A DNA stretch of 64,000 nucleotides from Hydrogenophaga sp. (GCF_030651625.1 NZ_JAUSCF010000030.1:124001-188000); one strand, 5' to 3'; counted from the stretch's first letter, positions 42,757-52,134 are shown. Notes: generated by a model from the letters alone, not told the origin. Program-made: numbers and translations.

Positions 42757-44316
42757 TCAGCGACCCGTGATGGCGGGATTGTCCGGAACCGTGGCCACCG
42801 GTGGATCGATCATGTCGCGCATGCGCCGGCGCAAAGCCTTGTCGCGCCGCTGCTCTTCGTTCCAGTCGTCACGCACGCCGCGCCACAGCGCGATGGCCAT
42901 GAGCACGATCACCGCGGTGAAGGGCAGCGCAAACACGATGGTGGCGGTCTGCACCGCCTTGAGGCCGCCGGCCAGCAACAGGCTGATCGCAATGCCCGAG
43001 ACCAGCACACCCCAGATGATCTTCACGCGCGCGCTGGGGTCGGCCTTTCCGCCGGTGCTCATCATGCCCAGCACCAGGGTGGCCGAGTCGCCCGAGGTCA
43101 CGAAGAACACCAGCACCAGCACGGTGGCGATGCCTGCGAGCAGACCGGACATGGGCAGGGCTTCGAACATGGCGAACAGCGCGGTGGACACGTCTGCACC
43201 CACGGCCTCGGCGATCGGCAAGCCTTGCATGATTTCCATGTTCAACGCGGTGCCGCCAAACACCGAGAACCAAACGAAGGCGGCCAGTGTGGGCGCCAGG
43301 ACCGTGCCCAGGATGAATTCACGGATGGTGCGGCCGCGCGACACACGGGCAATGAACAGGCCCACGAACGGCGACCAGCTCACCCACCAGGCCCAGTAAA
43401 AGACCGTCCAGCCGCTGACCCAGCCGCTGTCGCGGAACGGTGTCATGCGCAGGCTCATGCGCACGAACTCGCTCACATAGCTGCCCAGGGTATTGGTGAA
43501 GGTGTCGATGATGGCCACGGTGGGACCCATCGTGAACACGGCCAGGGTGAGCAGCACCGCCAGCACGAGGTTGATGCTGGAGAGCCACTTGATGCCCCGT
43601 GTGACCCCGGTCACGGCCGATGCCAGGAACAGCACCGTGACGACGGCGATGATGCCGACCTGCGAGGCATTGCCCACCGGCAAACCGAAAACAGCGTTGA
43701 GTCCGCTGTTGATCTGCAGCGCGCCCATGCCCAGCGAAGCCGCCACGCCGAAGGCGGTGGCGATCACGGCCAGCACATTGACCACGGGGCCCAGCTTCTT
43801 CAGCGGCGCCCAGGGCAGCGTTTCCACGGCCGTGCTCACCAGGGCGGAGCCGCCCTTGCGGAACTGGAAGAAGGCAATGGCCAGGGCCACGATGCTGTAC
43901 ACCGCCCAGGGGTGCAGCCCCCAGTGGAAGAAGCTGTAGCGCATGGCTGCCGAAGCGGCTTCGGGCGTGTTGGCCTCGATGCCGGGCGGCGGTGCGCCGT
44001 AGTGCGAGATCGGCTCGGCCACACCCCAGAACACCAGGCCAATGCCCATGCCGGCGGCAAACAGCATGGCGAACCAGGAGCCCATGGAGAACTCGGGCTC
44101 ATCGTCTTCACCTCCCAGCTTGAGGTCGCCATAGCGGCTGAAGGCCAGCACGATCGCCAGGACGACCAGGCCCAGCACCGACCACAGGTAGAACCAGCCG
44201 AAGTCGCGGGTGACAACAGTCAGCGCGGTATCGAACACGGACCCGAGCGAGGCAGGGGCAATGACGCCCCAGAAAACAATGGCCAGGATGAGCCCGGCCG
44301 AGACGATGAGCTGCAT
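42757..44316 (-). CDS. BCCT-family betaine/carnitine/choline-type transporter
   Basis: A 519-residue secondary transporter starting at ATG 44316 (MQLIVSAGLILAIVFWG), seven bases after a ggaggag ribosome site on the minus strand. About 12 helices; the substrate-site segment is WTVFYWAWWVSWSPFVGLFIARVSRGRTIREF, with the characteristic tryptophan cluster, and GMGIGLVFWGVAEPISHY precedes it. It imports quaternary amines such as glycine betaine, choline or carnitine by Na+ or H+ symport or exchange. The cytoplasmic tail is rich in Arg/Glu (DDWNEEQRRDKALRRRMRD). Confidence 0.93.
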   Translation of the reverse strand: MQLIVSAGLILAIVFWGVIAPASLGSVFDTALTVVTRDFGWFYLWSVLGLVVLAIVLAFSRYGDLKLGGEDDEPEFSMGSWFAMLFAAGMGIGLVFWGVAEPISHYGAPPPGIEANTPEAASAAMRYSFFHWGLHPWAVYSIVALAIAFFQFRKGGSALVSTAVETLPWAPLKKLGPVVNVLAVIATAFGVAASLGMGALQINSGLNAVFGLPVGNASQVGIIAVVTVLFLASAVTGVTRGIKWLSSINLVLAVLLTLAVFTMGPTVAIIDTFTNTLGSYVSEFVRMSLRMTPFRDSGWVSGWTVFYWAWWVSWSPFVGLFIARVSRGRTIREFILGTVLAPTLAAFVWFSVFGGTALNMEIMQGLPIAEAVGADVSTALFAMFEALPMSGLLAGIATVLVLVFFVTSGDSATLVLGMMSTGGKADPSARVKIIWGVLVSGIAISLLLAGGLKAVQTATIVFALPFTAVIVLMAIALWRGVRDDWNEEQRRDKALRRRMRDMIDPPVATVPDNPAITGR

Positions 44317-44673
44317 GGAAAAACTCCTCCAGAAAGGGGTGCCCGCCTGTGTGGCGCCGTCTTGTGGTGACGGTCGAGTCGGCCCGGCCTTCAGGGCGCG
44401 GACGATGGCGGATGCACCGGATCGGCGGTGAGGGAATCGACGGCGGCGGTGGCCCGATGTGTCGGCTGGGACCGGCACCGAGGCGCTCGAACAGGGCGGT
44501 GAGCGGGTGCAGGGAAACCGTCAGCAAGGACCGGCACCACCAGCGCAGGGTGCGCGCCAGCCATGCCGTCGGAAGGGCCATGATTGTCGCAGCGATCACC
44601 GAGGTGCGTGGATGGCCCTGGACAAACCCGAGCAGGCCCCAAGGTTGGGGCGAGGTGGTTAGGGTCGGGGCCC
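44317..44673. other. Divergent intergenic region between BCCT and MFS genes
   Basis: It should hold both promoters. The sequence stays GC-rich. Open frames crossing it are extensions of neighbouring antisense frames with poor composition. No supported gene, hairpin terminator or repeat copy is seen. Confidence 0.45.
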
Positions 44674-46017
44674 ATGACCGCCACGCCCGCGCCAGCCAAC
44701 CCCGCCACCCGACACCCCGAGTGGGTGGAGAGCCTCTACGAACGCCTGGCCGAGGACGACGAGGGCCGCGTGTGCAAGGCGATCAGCGAAAGCGCCTGCC
44801 GCGAAGCCCCCGGCAATTTCCTGCGCAATCTGGTGGCCAACACGCTGAGCAACATCGCCGACCGGCTGGCCAGCGCCAAGACCACGCTGCCCTGGCTGCT
44901 GATGCAGCTGGGTGCGCCGGCCTGGATGCTGAGCCTGCTGGTACCGATCCGCGAATCGGGTTCGATGCTGCCGCAGATGGCGATTGGCGCCTGGGTGCGG
45001 CGGCAGCCGGTGCGCAAATGGGTGTGGGTCTGGGGCGGGTTGGTGCAGGCGCTGAGCCTGGCCGGGCTGGGGTGGGTGGGCATCACCCTGACCGGCACGG
45101 CCGCCGGCTGGACAGTGATCGCGCTGCTGGTGGTGTTCAGCCTGGCGCGCGGCGCCTGCTCCGTGGCCTACAAGGACGTGCAGGGAAAAACCGTGCCCAG
45201 GACGCGGCGCGGGCGCCTGGCGGGCTGGATCAGCGCCGCCTCCGGCCTGGCAGCGCTGGCAGTGGGCGTCGGGCTGGGCTTCGTGCCTGGCGATTCCTCG
45301 ATGGCGCTGGTGGTGGGCCTGCTGCTGGCCGGTGGCGCACTCTGGGGCATGGCCTCGCTCACCTTCTCGCGCATCGTGGAAGAACCCGGTGCCACCGAAG
45401 GCGGGGCCAACGGGCTCCGCGAAGCGTTGGCTCAGCTGTCGGTGCTGCGCGACGATGCGCCGTTCCGCCGCTTCGTGATCGCGCGCGCACTGGCCATGGG
45501 TTCAGGTCTGGCCGCCCCGTTCTACCTGGCGCTTGCGCGCGACGACCTGGGCCAGGCCTTGGGCTGGCTCGGCGTGTTCATCGCGGTGGAGGGTCTGGCC
45601 TCGCTGCTGAGCTCGCCGGTGTGGGGGCGCTGGGCCGACCGCTCCAGCCGGCAGGTGTTCGCAGCCGCGTGTGCGCTGGCCGCCCTGCTGTCCATTGGCG
45701 TGGCGCTGGGGGCTTGGGCTGGCCTGTCACCCACGGTGGCGCTGGTGTTCTACCCGGTGGCCTTTTTCGGTCTGGGCGTGGCACACGCCGGCATCCGGCT
45801 GGGCCGCAAGACCTACCTGGTCGACATGGCCGAAGGCAACCAGCGCACGGTGTACGTGGCGGTCAGCAACAGCGTGATCGGTGCGCTGTTGCTGTTCACA
45901 GGCCTGCTGGGGGCGGCTGCGGCGCTGGTATCGGTGCCCGGCACGGTGCTGCTGCTGGGCGTGGCCGGCCTCGCGGGATCGGCGATGAGCCTGCGCTGGA
46001 AGGAAGTCTCGGACTGA
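44674..46017 (+). CDS. Major facilitator superfamily transporter
   Basis: A 447-residue membrane protein from ATG 44674. A soluble N-terminal stretch of about 50 residues (HPEWVESLYERLAEDDEGRVC) precedes about 12 helices. Segments ANTLSNIADRLASAKTTLPWLL and SSPVWGRWADRSSRQVF resemble MFS helix 1 and the helix 8-9 loop motif. VPRTRRGRLAGWISAASGL is a basic cytoplasmic loop. The substrate is unknown. It converges with the MarR gene. Confidence 0.78.
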   Translation: MTATPAPANPATRHPEWVESLYERLAEDDEGRVCKAISESACREAPGNFLRNLVANTLSNIADRLASAKTTLPWLLMQLGAPAWMLSLLVPIRESGSMLPQMAIGAWVRRQPVRKWVWVWGGLVQALSLAGLGWVGITLTGTAAGWTVIALLVVFSLARGACSVAYKDVQGKTVPRTRRGRLAGWISAASGLAALAVGVGLGFVPGDSSMALVVGLLLAGGALWGMASLTFSRIVEEPGATEGGANGLREALAQLSVLRDDAPFRRFVIARALAMGSGLAAPFYLALARDDLGQALGWLGVFIAVEGLASLLSSPVWGRWADRSSRQVFAAACALAALLSIGVALGAWAGLSPTVALVFYPVAFFGLGVAHAGIRLGRKTYLVDMAEGNQRTVYVAVSNSVIGALLLFTGLLGAAAALVSVPGTVLLLGVAGLAGSAMSLRWKEVSD

Positions 46018-46048
46018 CCTGCCAGCATCGACGGGCACTGCCGCACGT

Positions 46049-46552
46049 TCATTCGCCGCTGTCGATCGGCGGCAGCAGGTGTTTAGATTGCGCCACCATC
46101 TCGTGAACGCGCCCCTGTAGCGCGTTCACCATCTGGTCGAGCAGCGCGCGCTCATCAGGTGACAGTGCGCTCGCCAGATCCCGGTTGATGGCCGCCACGC
46201 GCGGAAAGATCGACTGGTACACGCGCCGCCCTTCCTCGGTCAGGAACACGTGCACTTCGCGCCGGTCTGACGGCTTGGGCTGGCGGCTGATCAGCTTCTT
46301 GTCGGCCAGGCGGGTGAGCGTGCGCGACGTGCGTGCACGGTCAAGCATGGCGTGTTCGGCCAGCTCACTGGAGAGCACGCCCTCGTGCTCCGACAGAAAC
46401 GACAGCACCCGCCATTCGCGTCGGGTGAGCCCAAATTCGTGCTCGCACACGTGCACCACCAGCCGACTGGCGGTGATGTGGATGCGGTAGAGCCGGTACA
46501 GCAGCAGGTCGGTCTGCACCTGCGGGTGGGTCAGTCGGTCGTCGGGGGTCAT
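46049..46552 (-). CDS. MarR family transcriptional regulator
   Basis: A 167-residue winged-helix regulator: RREWRVLSFLSEHEGVLSSELAEHAMLDRARTSRTLTRLADKKLISRQPKPSDRREVHVFLTEEG covers the recognition helix and the wing with the conserved DRR. It is divergent from the Bug receptor and sulfatase genes and is a good candidate for their regulator, probably released by an aromatic acid or a related ligand. That link is by position only. Confidence 0.92.
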   Translation of the reverse strand: MTPDDRLTHPQVQTDLLLYRLYRIHITASRLVVHVCEHEFGLTRREWRVLSFLSEHEGVLSSELAEHAMLDRARTSRTLTRLADKKLISRQPKPSDRREVHVFLTEEGRRVYQSIFPRVAAINRDLASALSPDERALLDQMVNALQGRVHEMVAQSKHLLPPIDSGE

Positions 46553-46651
46553 GGGCTGCCTTTGCGCAGGGAGGCCGGATCACCTCAGGGAAAACACCTG
46601 CCTTGATTGATTTCTGCAATTCATTGTCACTGCATAGCATGGGGCCTGCAC

Positions 46652-46728
46652 CGGGGAAGGGAAGCCCCTCCGCACCGCTTTCGGCGCCCCTCCCCGCAAG
46701 GGGGGCACATCCCAGGGTCCGGCAAAAC
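46652..46728. repeat. GC-rich palindromic repeat in the MarR-Bug intergenic region
   Basis: Contains ggggaagggaagcccctccg, cgctttcggcgcccctcccc and gcaaggggggcac stems, then a ggtccggc end. It lies between divergent genes, upstream of the Bug receptor. Confidence 0.6.
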
Positions 46729-46817
46729 TGGTCATTTAAGCGTTCTGGATTTGGGCCCATTCGCTCGCTGCTGGAACGGTTTTTCTTCTGGACATTTTAT
46801 TTTTCGAGGCAATCACC

Positions 46818-47798
46818 ATGAACATCGCTTTTTCCCGCCGCCCCCTTCTGTGCGCGCTTGCTGTCCTTGGTCTGGGTCTGTCTGTTTCGCTGGCTGCAGC
46901 GCAAGACACCTACCCGTCCAAGCCGGTGAAGTTCATCAACAACTTTCCGGCCGGTGGTCCGTCGGATCTGCTGGCGCGCTCGGTGGCGGCGGTGTTGCAG
47001 GAGACGCTGAAGCAGCCGTTCGTGGTGGAGAACCGAGCCGGTGCGTCAGGCAACATCGGGGCCGACGCGGTGGCGCGCAGCCCGTCCGATGGCTACACCG
47101 TGCTGTTCGGTATCGACACCACCTTCACCATCAATCCCCACCTCTACAAAACCATGCCCTTCAAGGCCAGCGACTTCAAGCCGGTGGTGGTCATGGCCTC
47201 GTCAGGGCTGATGGTGGGTGTGCATCCGTCCACCGGTATCAAGACCCTGCCAGCGCTGGTCGAGGCAGCCAAGTCCAAGAGCCTGAACTTCAGCTCGGCC
47301 GGCAGTGGCGCCCCCGGGCACCTCGCGGTGGAATTGTTCAATGAAGCCACGCAGACCAAGCTGAACCACATTCCCTACCGGGGCAACACACCCGCCGTCA
47401 CCGCCGTGCTCGCGGGTGAGGTGGACGGCGGCGCGCTGGCCACGCCGGGCATGCTGCCGCACGTGCAGGTGGGCAAGATCACCGCGCTGGCGGTCACCAG
47501 CCGCCAGCGTTCGCGCCTGGCACCCGATCTGCCCACGGTCGGCGAGCTGGGCCTGGGCCGGCTGGAACAGGAGGTGCTGTACGTGGTGATGGCGCCGGCC
47601 GCCACGCCTGAGGCGGTGATGCAGACGCTGCAAAAGCACATTGTGGAAGCACTGCAACGTCCCGAAGTGCAGGCCCGCATGGGCAATCTCGACCTGTTCT
47701 TCGAAGGCCTCACCGGTGACGCCGCGGCCAAGCGCATCGGCGACCTGTCCAACCGCTATGGACCCATCGTCAAGGCCACCGGCATGAAGGTGGAGTGA
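46818..47798 (+). CDS. Bug/TctC family periplasmic solute-binding protein
   Basis: A 326-residue receptor with a Sec signal peptide (about 1-27, ending SLAAAQ). The mature protein shows the family blocks YPSKPVKFINNFPAGGPSDLLAR, VVENRAGASGNIGADAVARS, DGYTVLFG, HIPYRGNTPAVTAVLAGEVD and VTSRQRSRLAPDLPTVGELG. Bug proteins bind carboxylates or related anions and can act without an adjacent TctAB permease, as here. The sulfatase gene starts at its stop codon, so the ligand may be an organosulfate or its carboxylate product (inference). Confidence 0.92.
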   Translation: MNIAFSRRPLLCALAVLGLGLSVSLAAAQDTYPSKPVKFINNFPAGGPSDLLARSVAAVLQETLKQPFVVENRAGASGNIGADAVARSPSDGYTVLFGIDTTFTINPHLYKTMPFKASDFKPVVVMASSGLMVGVHPSTGIKTLPALVEAAKSKSLNFSSAGSGAPGHLAVELFNEATQTKLNHIPYRGNTPAVTAVLAGEVDGGALATPGMLPHVQVGKITALAVTSRQRSRLAPDLPTVGELGLGRLEQEVLYVVMAPAATPEAVMQTLQKHIVEALQRPEVQARMGNLDLFFEGLTGDAAAKRIGDLSNRYGPIVKATGMKVE

Positions 47799-49222
47799 GC
47801 GCGAGAATGATCAGCACCATGCAACGACCCAACATCATTTACATCGTCTCAGACGACCTCGGCTTTGCCGACCTGGGCTGCTACGGCGGCCGTGAGGCGC
47901 AATTTGGCCCAGTGTCACCGAACATCGACCGCCTGGCGGCCGGCGGGATGAAGTTCACCCAGGGCTACGCCAATTCGCCGGTGTGTTCGCCCACGCGGTT
48001 TGCGCTCATGACCATGCGGTATCAGTACCGTCTGCGCGGCGCGCTGGAAGAGCCCATCAACAGCCGCAGCAAAGGCAGCGAAACCCTGGGCCTGCCCACC
48101 AGCATGCCCACCCTGCCTTCGCTGCTGCGCGACGCAGGCTACAGCACCGGCCTGGTGGGCAAGTGGCATCTGGGCTACCCGCCGCATTTCGGCCCTCAGC
48201 GCTCGGGCTACGACGAGTTCTTCGGCATCATGGCCGGCGGGGTCGACTACTTCACCCACTGCTCGTCCACCGGCGACCACGACCTCTACATCGGCGAAAT
48301 CTTGACCCCCGACCCTGGCGAAGCCAGGCCCGCCGAGGGGGCGCCGTCGTCCTTGGGGCGGCCCGGCGGACGACTGGTACCGCACAAGGAAGTGGGCTAC
48401 CTCACCGATGTGTTCTCGGACCGCGCAGTGGACTACGTGAACCGCCACGCCGAAAGCGCCAGGGCAGGCAAGCCCTTCTTCCTGAGCCTGCACTACACCG
48501 CGCCGCACTGGCCATGGGAAACGCGGGACGACGCCCACGTTGCGCCCGAGGTGGCGAAGAACCTGTTCCATCTCGACGGCGGGAACATCCACAGCTACCG
48601 CAAGATGATCCATCACATGGATGAGGGCATCGGCCAGATCATGGCGGCGCTGCGCGCACAGGGGCTGGAACAGGACACCCTGGTGGTCTTCACCAGCGAC
48701 AACGGCGGCGAACGCTTCAGCGACAACTGGCCGCTGGTGGGTGGCAAGATGGACCTGACCGAGGGCGGCATCCGCGTGCCGTGGATCGCGCACTGGCCGG
48801 GTGCCATTGCGCCCGGCACCACCAGCCTGCAGCACTGCATGACCATGGACTGGTCGGCCACCATGCTGCACCTGGGTGGCGGCCAGGCCCACCCGGACTA
48901 CCCGCTCGACGGCGTCGACCTGCGGCCCGTGCTGCGCGAGCCGGCGCACACCTTTGACCGACCGCTTTACTGGCGCATGAACCACCGCGGCCAGCGTGCC
49001 CTGCGTGTGGGCGACTGGAAGTACCTGATGGTCGACGGCCACGAGTACCTGTTCAACCTTCCGGCGGACGAACGCGAACGCGCCAACCAGGCCAGACGCG
49101 AGCCGCAGCGGATGGAGGCCATGCGTGAACAGTGGCTGGACTGGAATGCCACCATGCCGGCGATTCCGGCCGACGCGACGGTGAGCCTGGGTTTTTCTGC
49201 GAAAGACATGCCGCAGAGATAG
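47795..49222 (+). CDS. Type I sulfatase (arylsulfatase-like)
   Basis: A 475-residue hydrolase of sulfate esters. The start is GTG 47795, overlapping the Bug stop; ATG 47807 and 47819 are alternatives (MQRPNIIYIV is the family start). The metal site begins with IVSDDLGFADLGCYGG. Cys64 in CSPTRFALMT is the formylglycine precursor of the CxPxR motif. GKWHLG, SLHYTAPHWPWE and TSDNGGE are the remaining active-site blocks. No signal peptide is seen, so it should be cytoplasmic. Residues about 171-196 (TPDPGEARPAEGAPSS...) are encoded by an inserted palindromic repeat at 48306-48382. A formylglycine-generating enzyme is not in the window. Confidence 0.9.
   Translation: MSARMISTMQRPNIIYIVSDDLGFADLGCYGGREAQFGPVSPNIDRLAAGGMKFTQGYANSPVCSPTRFALMTMRYQYRLRGALEEPINSRSKGSETLGLPTSMPTLPSLLRDAGYSTGLVGKWHLGYPPHFGPQRSGYDEFFGIMAGGVDYFTHCSSTGDHDLYIGEILTPDPGEARPAEGAPSSLGRPGGRLVPHKEVGYLTDVFSDRAVDYVNRHAESARAGKPFFLSLHYTAPHWPWETRDDAHVAPEVAKNLFHLDGGNIHSYRKMIHHMDEGIGQIMAALRAQGLEQDTLVVFTSDNGGERFSDNWPLVGGKMDLTEGGIRVPWIAHWPGAIAPGTTSLQHCMTMDWSATMLHLGGGQAHPDYPLDGVDLRPVLREPAHTFDRPLYWRMNHRGQRALRVGDWKYLMVDGHEYLFNLPADERERANQARREPQRMEAMREQWLDWNATMPAIPADATVSLGFSAKDMPQR
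48306..48382 (+). repeat. Palindromic repeat inserted in frame inside the sulfatase gene
   Basis: Shares with 8730-8806 the ordered blocks ccctggc-gaag-ccagg, ccgaggggg and ccttggggcggcccggcgg. Here it is read on the plus strand, adding roughly 25 Pro/Gly/Ala-rich residues between IGEI and the HKEVGYLTD segment, with no frame break. Confidence 0.85.
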
Positions 49223-49225
49223 AGA

Positions 49226-49370
49226 TCACCCCCTGAGGGATCTGGTCTCCCCCCTGCGCCGCTGACCCGGCTTCCCCCCCTCACTGGCGCCTTCGGCCTG
49301 GAAGGGGGACGCACCCCTGTGGCCCGGCAGAGCCGGTTCCACGGGTGCCCTGGACGAAGGCATGGCTCGC
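49226..49370 (-). repeat. GC-rich palindromic repeat cluster after the sulfatase gene
   Basis: Two partial units: ccccctgagggatctgg with ccccctgcgccgctgac, then ggcgccttcggcctggaaggg and ggcccggcagagccggttcc (inverse of the family core). It starts three bases after the sulfatase stop. Confidence 0.65.
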
Positions 49371-49483
49371 CTCGTGCCGGGATGAGGCTGCAGATAAAGC
49401 AAGTTCTGTCGTTTCCCCCACGCTGTTGCGGATTGATCATTCGGGTGTCATTTGGGCGCGCTGGCGATTGCTACCATCGCTGC

Positions 49484-50425
49484 ATGCTCCATCACGATGC
49501 TTCGGCCACCCGCGCCGCCCTGCCTTTTGACCTTCTTGTGCCCGCGCTTCGCGAGCGCTTTGCTGGAAGCTGCGAGACGCCGCAGCGCCATGTGCACACC
49601 ATTGCCACGCCGGGCGGCAGCCGAATGACCTCGCTCATCATGCCCTCGTGGATGCCCGGCCGGTACTACGGTGTGAAGGTGATCAACATTGCGCCGGGCA
49701 ACGCGGCCAAAGGCCTGCCTGGTCTGCACGGCAGCTATCTGCTGTTCGATGCCACCACCGGCGTGCCACTGGCCGTCGTCGATGGGACCGAACTCACCAC
49801 CCGCCGCACCGCTGCCGCTTCCGCGCTGGCGGCTTCGTTTCTGGCGCGCGAAGACGCCAGTCACCTGCTGGTGGTGGGGGCGGGCGCCGTCGCTGCCCTG
49901 CTGCCTGCGGCCTACAGCGCGGTGCGCAACCTGCAGCGGGTGTCGGTGTGGGCACGGCGGCCCGAGCAGGCCGAGGCGCTGGCCACGCAGTGGCGCACCG
50001 CAGGGTTCGATGCCCAGGCCGTGACCGACCTGCCAACTGCCTGCGGGGAAGCCGACATCATCAGTTGCGCCACCCTGGCCACCGAACCGGTGGTACACGG
50101 TGCCTGGCTCGCACCCGGCTCGCACCTGGATCTGATTGGCAGCTTCACGCCGGGCATGCGAGAGGCAGACGACGCCTGCTTTGCGGATGCGCGCGTGTTC
50201 GTGGACACCGAAGAAGCCCTGGAAAAGAGCGGCGACCTGCTCGGCCCGCTGTCGCGTGGCGTGGTACGCGAAGACGAGGTGCGCGGCACCCTCACCACAC
50301 TGTGCAAAGGTGTGGCCACGGCACGCCGCTCGCCCAGCGACCGCACCGTGTTCAAGTCGGTCGGTACAGCGCTGGAAGATCTCGCTGGCGCGGTGCTCGT
50401 GTACGAAAGCAGCCTGTCCCGCTGA
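49484..50425 (+). CDS. Ornithine cyclodeaminase / mu-crystallin family enzyme
   Basis: A 313-residue enzyme from ATG 49484. The substrate half shows SLIMPSWMPGRYYGVKVINIAPGN, with the conserved Arg and Lys. The NAD(P) site is HLLVVGAGAVAALLPAAYSAV (about 127-147), then VSVWARRPEQAEAL, DIISCATLATEPVVHG and the late FKSVGTALEDLAGAVLVYE block with the catalytic region. The family includes ornithine cyclodeaminase, alanine dehydrogenases and delta1-pyrroline-2-carboxylate reductase. The substrate cannot be decided here. Confidence 0.88.
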   Translation: MLHHDASATRAALPFDLLVPALRERFAGSCETPQRHVHTIATPGGSRMTSLIMPSWMPGRYYGVKVINIAPGNAAKGLPGLHGSYLLFDATTGVPLAVVDGTELTTRRTAAASALAASFLAREDASHLLVVGAGAVAALLPAAYSAVRNLQRVSVWARRPEQAEALATQWRTAGFDAQAVTDLPTACGEADIISCATLATEPVVHGAWLAPGSHLDLIGSFTPGMREADDACFADARVFVDTEEALEKSGDLLGPLSRGVVREDEVRGTLTTLCKGVATARRSPSDRTVFKSVGTALEDLAGAVLVYESSLSR

Positions 50426-50558
50426 ACCCTTGGGAGGGTGATCTGGACCCTTCCTGAGCCACTCATCACGCTGACGGACACAGCAAAACCGTATAGGCTG
50501 TGTTCCACGAGACGGATCGCATCAAGCGGCGCACCGCGACCTCTTCAAATCCAAGCGC

Positions 50559-52121
50559 ATGACCATCTCCCGCAACAGCCTGGCTGCCTACCTCGCACTG
50601 GCCTTCACCCTGATTTCGGTGGCACTCACCCTGCTGCTCACCGCCTACAGCGACCGGGCCGCCAGCACCCGTATCCGCGCCAGCATCGGCAACAACCTGT
50701 CCGAACTGGCCAATCAGACCGCGAGTCGGCTGGATCGCTCCATGTTCGAGCGCTACCGGGAGGTGCGACTCATCACCGACCGGCTGCACGACACCCAGGA
50801 CCTCGACAATGTGCGGCGGGAACTGGCGGCGCTGCAGGAGAGTTATCCGGCATACGCCTGGATCGGCTTGACCGACACCCAGGGGCGCGTGATGGCCGCC
50901 ACGCGCGGCATGCTGGAAGGCGTGGATGTGTCAGGGCGCCCCTGGTTCACGAACGCGATCAACAACGTGCACATGGGGGATGTGCACGATGCCCTGCTGC
51001 TGTCCCGGCTGCTCGGCGCCAACGACAGTGAGCCCCTGCGTTTTGTCGACATTGCCTTTCCAATCACCAACGCCAACGGCCAGATCGCCGGCGTACTGAG
51101 TGCGCATCTGTCGTGGCAGTGGGCCAAGGACATCGAGCACGAGATCTTCGTGCCTGTGGGTCGCAGCCGCACCGTCGATCCATTGATCGTCTCCAGCACT
51201 GGGGCGGTCCTGCTGGGTCCGGCCGATCTGCTGGGGCAGACACTGGACCTGCCCAGCCTGAGCGCTGCGCTGCGCAATGACACCGGTCACGTGCGCGAGA
51301 CCTGGCCCGACGGTCGCGAGTACCTGGTGGGCTACAGCAGGGACCAGGGCTTCGATGCCTATCCGGGCCTGGGCTGGCGTGTGCTGGTGCGGCAGGATAC
51401 CGGCGAGGCATTTGCGCCGGTCAACCAGTTGCATCAGCAGCTGTTGATCGGCGGCTTTGCATTGGCCGCGCTGTTCTCATTGATCGGGTGGCTGGTGGCC
51501 AGGCGCATCACCCGGCCGCTGCAAGACCTGGCCGAGGTGGCCCAAGGCATCGAAGCCGGCTATGAGGTGAAAGCCCGAAGCACCGGCGTCTACGACGAAG
51601 TGGCGACCCTGGGTCGGGCGTTCAACTCTCTGATCGCCAAGCTGCAACGGAACGAGGCCGAGATGCGCCAGCTCAATGTATCGCTGGAGCGGCGGGTGCA
51701 GGAACGCACCGCCGAATACGAGGCCACCATCGATCAATTGCTTGAAAGCCGTGAGCGACTCCAGACCGTCATTGAAACCACACAGGACCCCTTCATAGCG
51801 ACGGATTTCGAAGGGCACATCACCGAGTGGAACGGCCCCGCCGAAAGGCTTTTTGGCTGGAGTCGAAACGAAGTGCTGGGCGAACTGTTGCCCGACATCA
51901 TCCTGCCCGAGCGCCACCAGGACGTGTTCATCAAGGCGGTGGCGCATTTCCTCACCACCGGACATGCCCCCTTCGCCGACCAGACACTGGAGCGCACGCT
52001 GGTCAAGCGCGACGGCACGGAGTTTCAGGTGTCCATGAAGATCCGCCTGATCAACACCGGCAAGCTGCAGCAGTTCAGCGCCTTTCTTCAGGCAGTGCCT
52101 GCCAGCCCCTCACGACCCTGA
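50559..52121 (+). CDS. Membrane sensor with dCache, HAMP and PAS but no output domain
   Basis: A 520-residue protein: N-terminal helix (about 8-28), periplasmic double-Cache domain (about 35-285; YAWIGLTDTQGRVMAATRGMLEGVDVSGRPW, VDIAFPITNANGQIAG), second helix (about 292-312), HAMP (about 312-365, ARRITRPLQDLAEVAQGIEAGYEVKARSTGVYDEVATLGRAF), a coiled coil (RNEAEMRQLNVSLERRVQERTAEYEATID) and one PAS domain (about 400-510). The frame ends cleanly just after the PAS domain. No kinase, GGDEF or methyl-accepting domain follows in any frame before the next gene. It may signal through a partner protein, or the output domain may have been lost. Confidence 0.88.
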   Translation: MTISRNSLAAYLALAFTLISVALTLLLTAYSDRAASTRIRASIGNNLSELANQTASRLDRSMFERYREVRLITDRLHDTQDLDNVRRELAALQESYPAYAWIGLTDTQGRVMAATRGMLEGVDVSGRPWFTNAINNVHMGDVHDALLLSRLLGANDSEPLRFVDIAFPITNANGQIAGVLSAHLSWQWAKDIEHEIFVPVGRSRTVDPLIVSSTGAVLLGPADLLGQTLDLPSLSAALRNDTGHVRETWPDGREYLVGYSRDQGFDAYPGLGWRVLVRQDTGEAFAPVNQLHQQLLIGGFALAALFSLIGWLVARRITRPLQDLAEVAQGIEAGYEVKARSTGVYDEVATLGRAFNSLIAKLQRNEAEMRQLNVSLERRVQERTAEYEATIDQLLESRERLQTVIETTQDPFIATDFEGHITEWNGPAERLFGWSRNEVLGELLPDIILPERHQDVFIKAVAHFLTTGHAPFADQTLERTLVKRDGTEFQVSMKIRLINTGKLQQFSAFLQAVPASPSRP

Positions 52122-52134
52122 AGGAAGCGGGTGC

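Noticed and set aside
42385..44370. Long plus-strand open frame of 661 codons opposite the BCCT gene
   Set aside because: His/Arg/Gly/Gln-rich, no domain, spans two genes on the other strand. It is an antisense artefact of codon bias.
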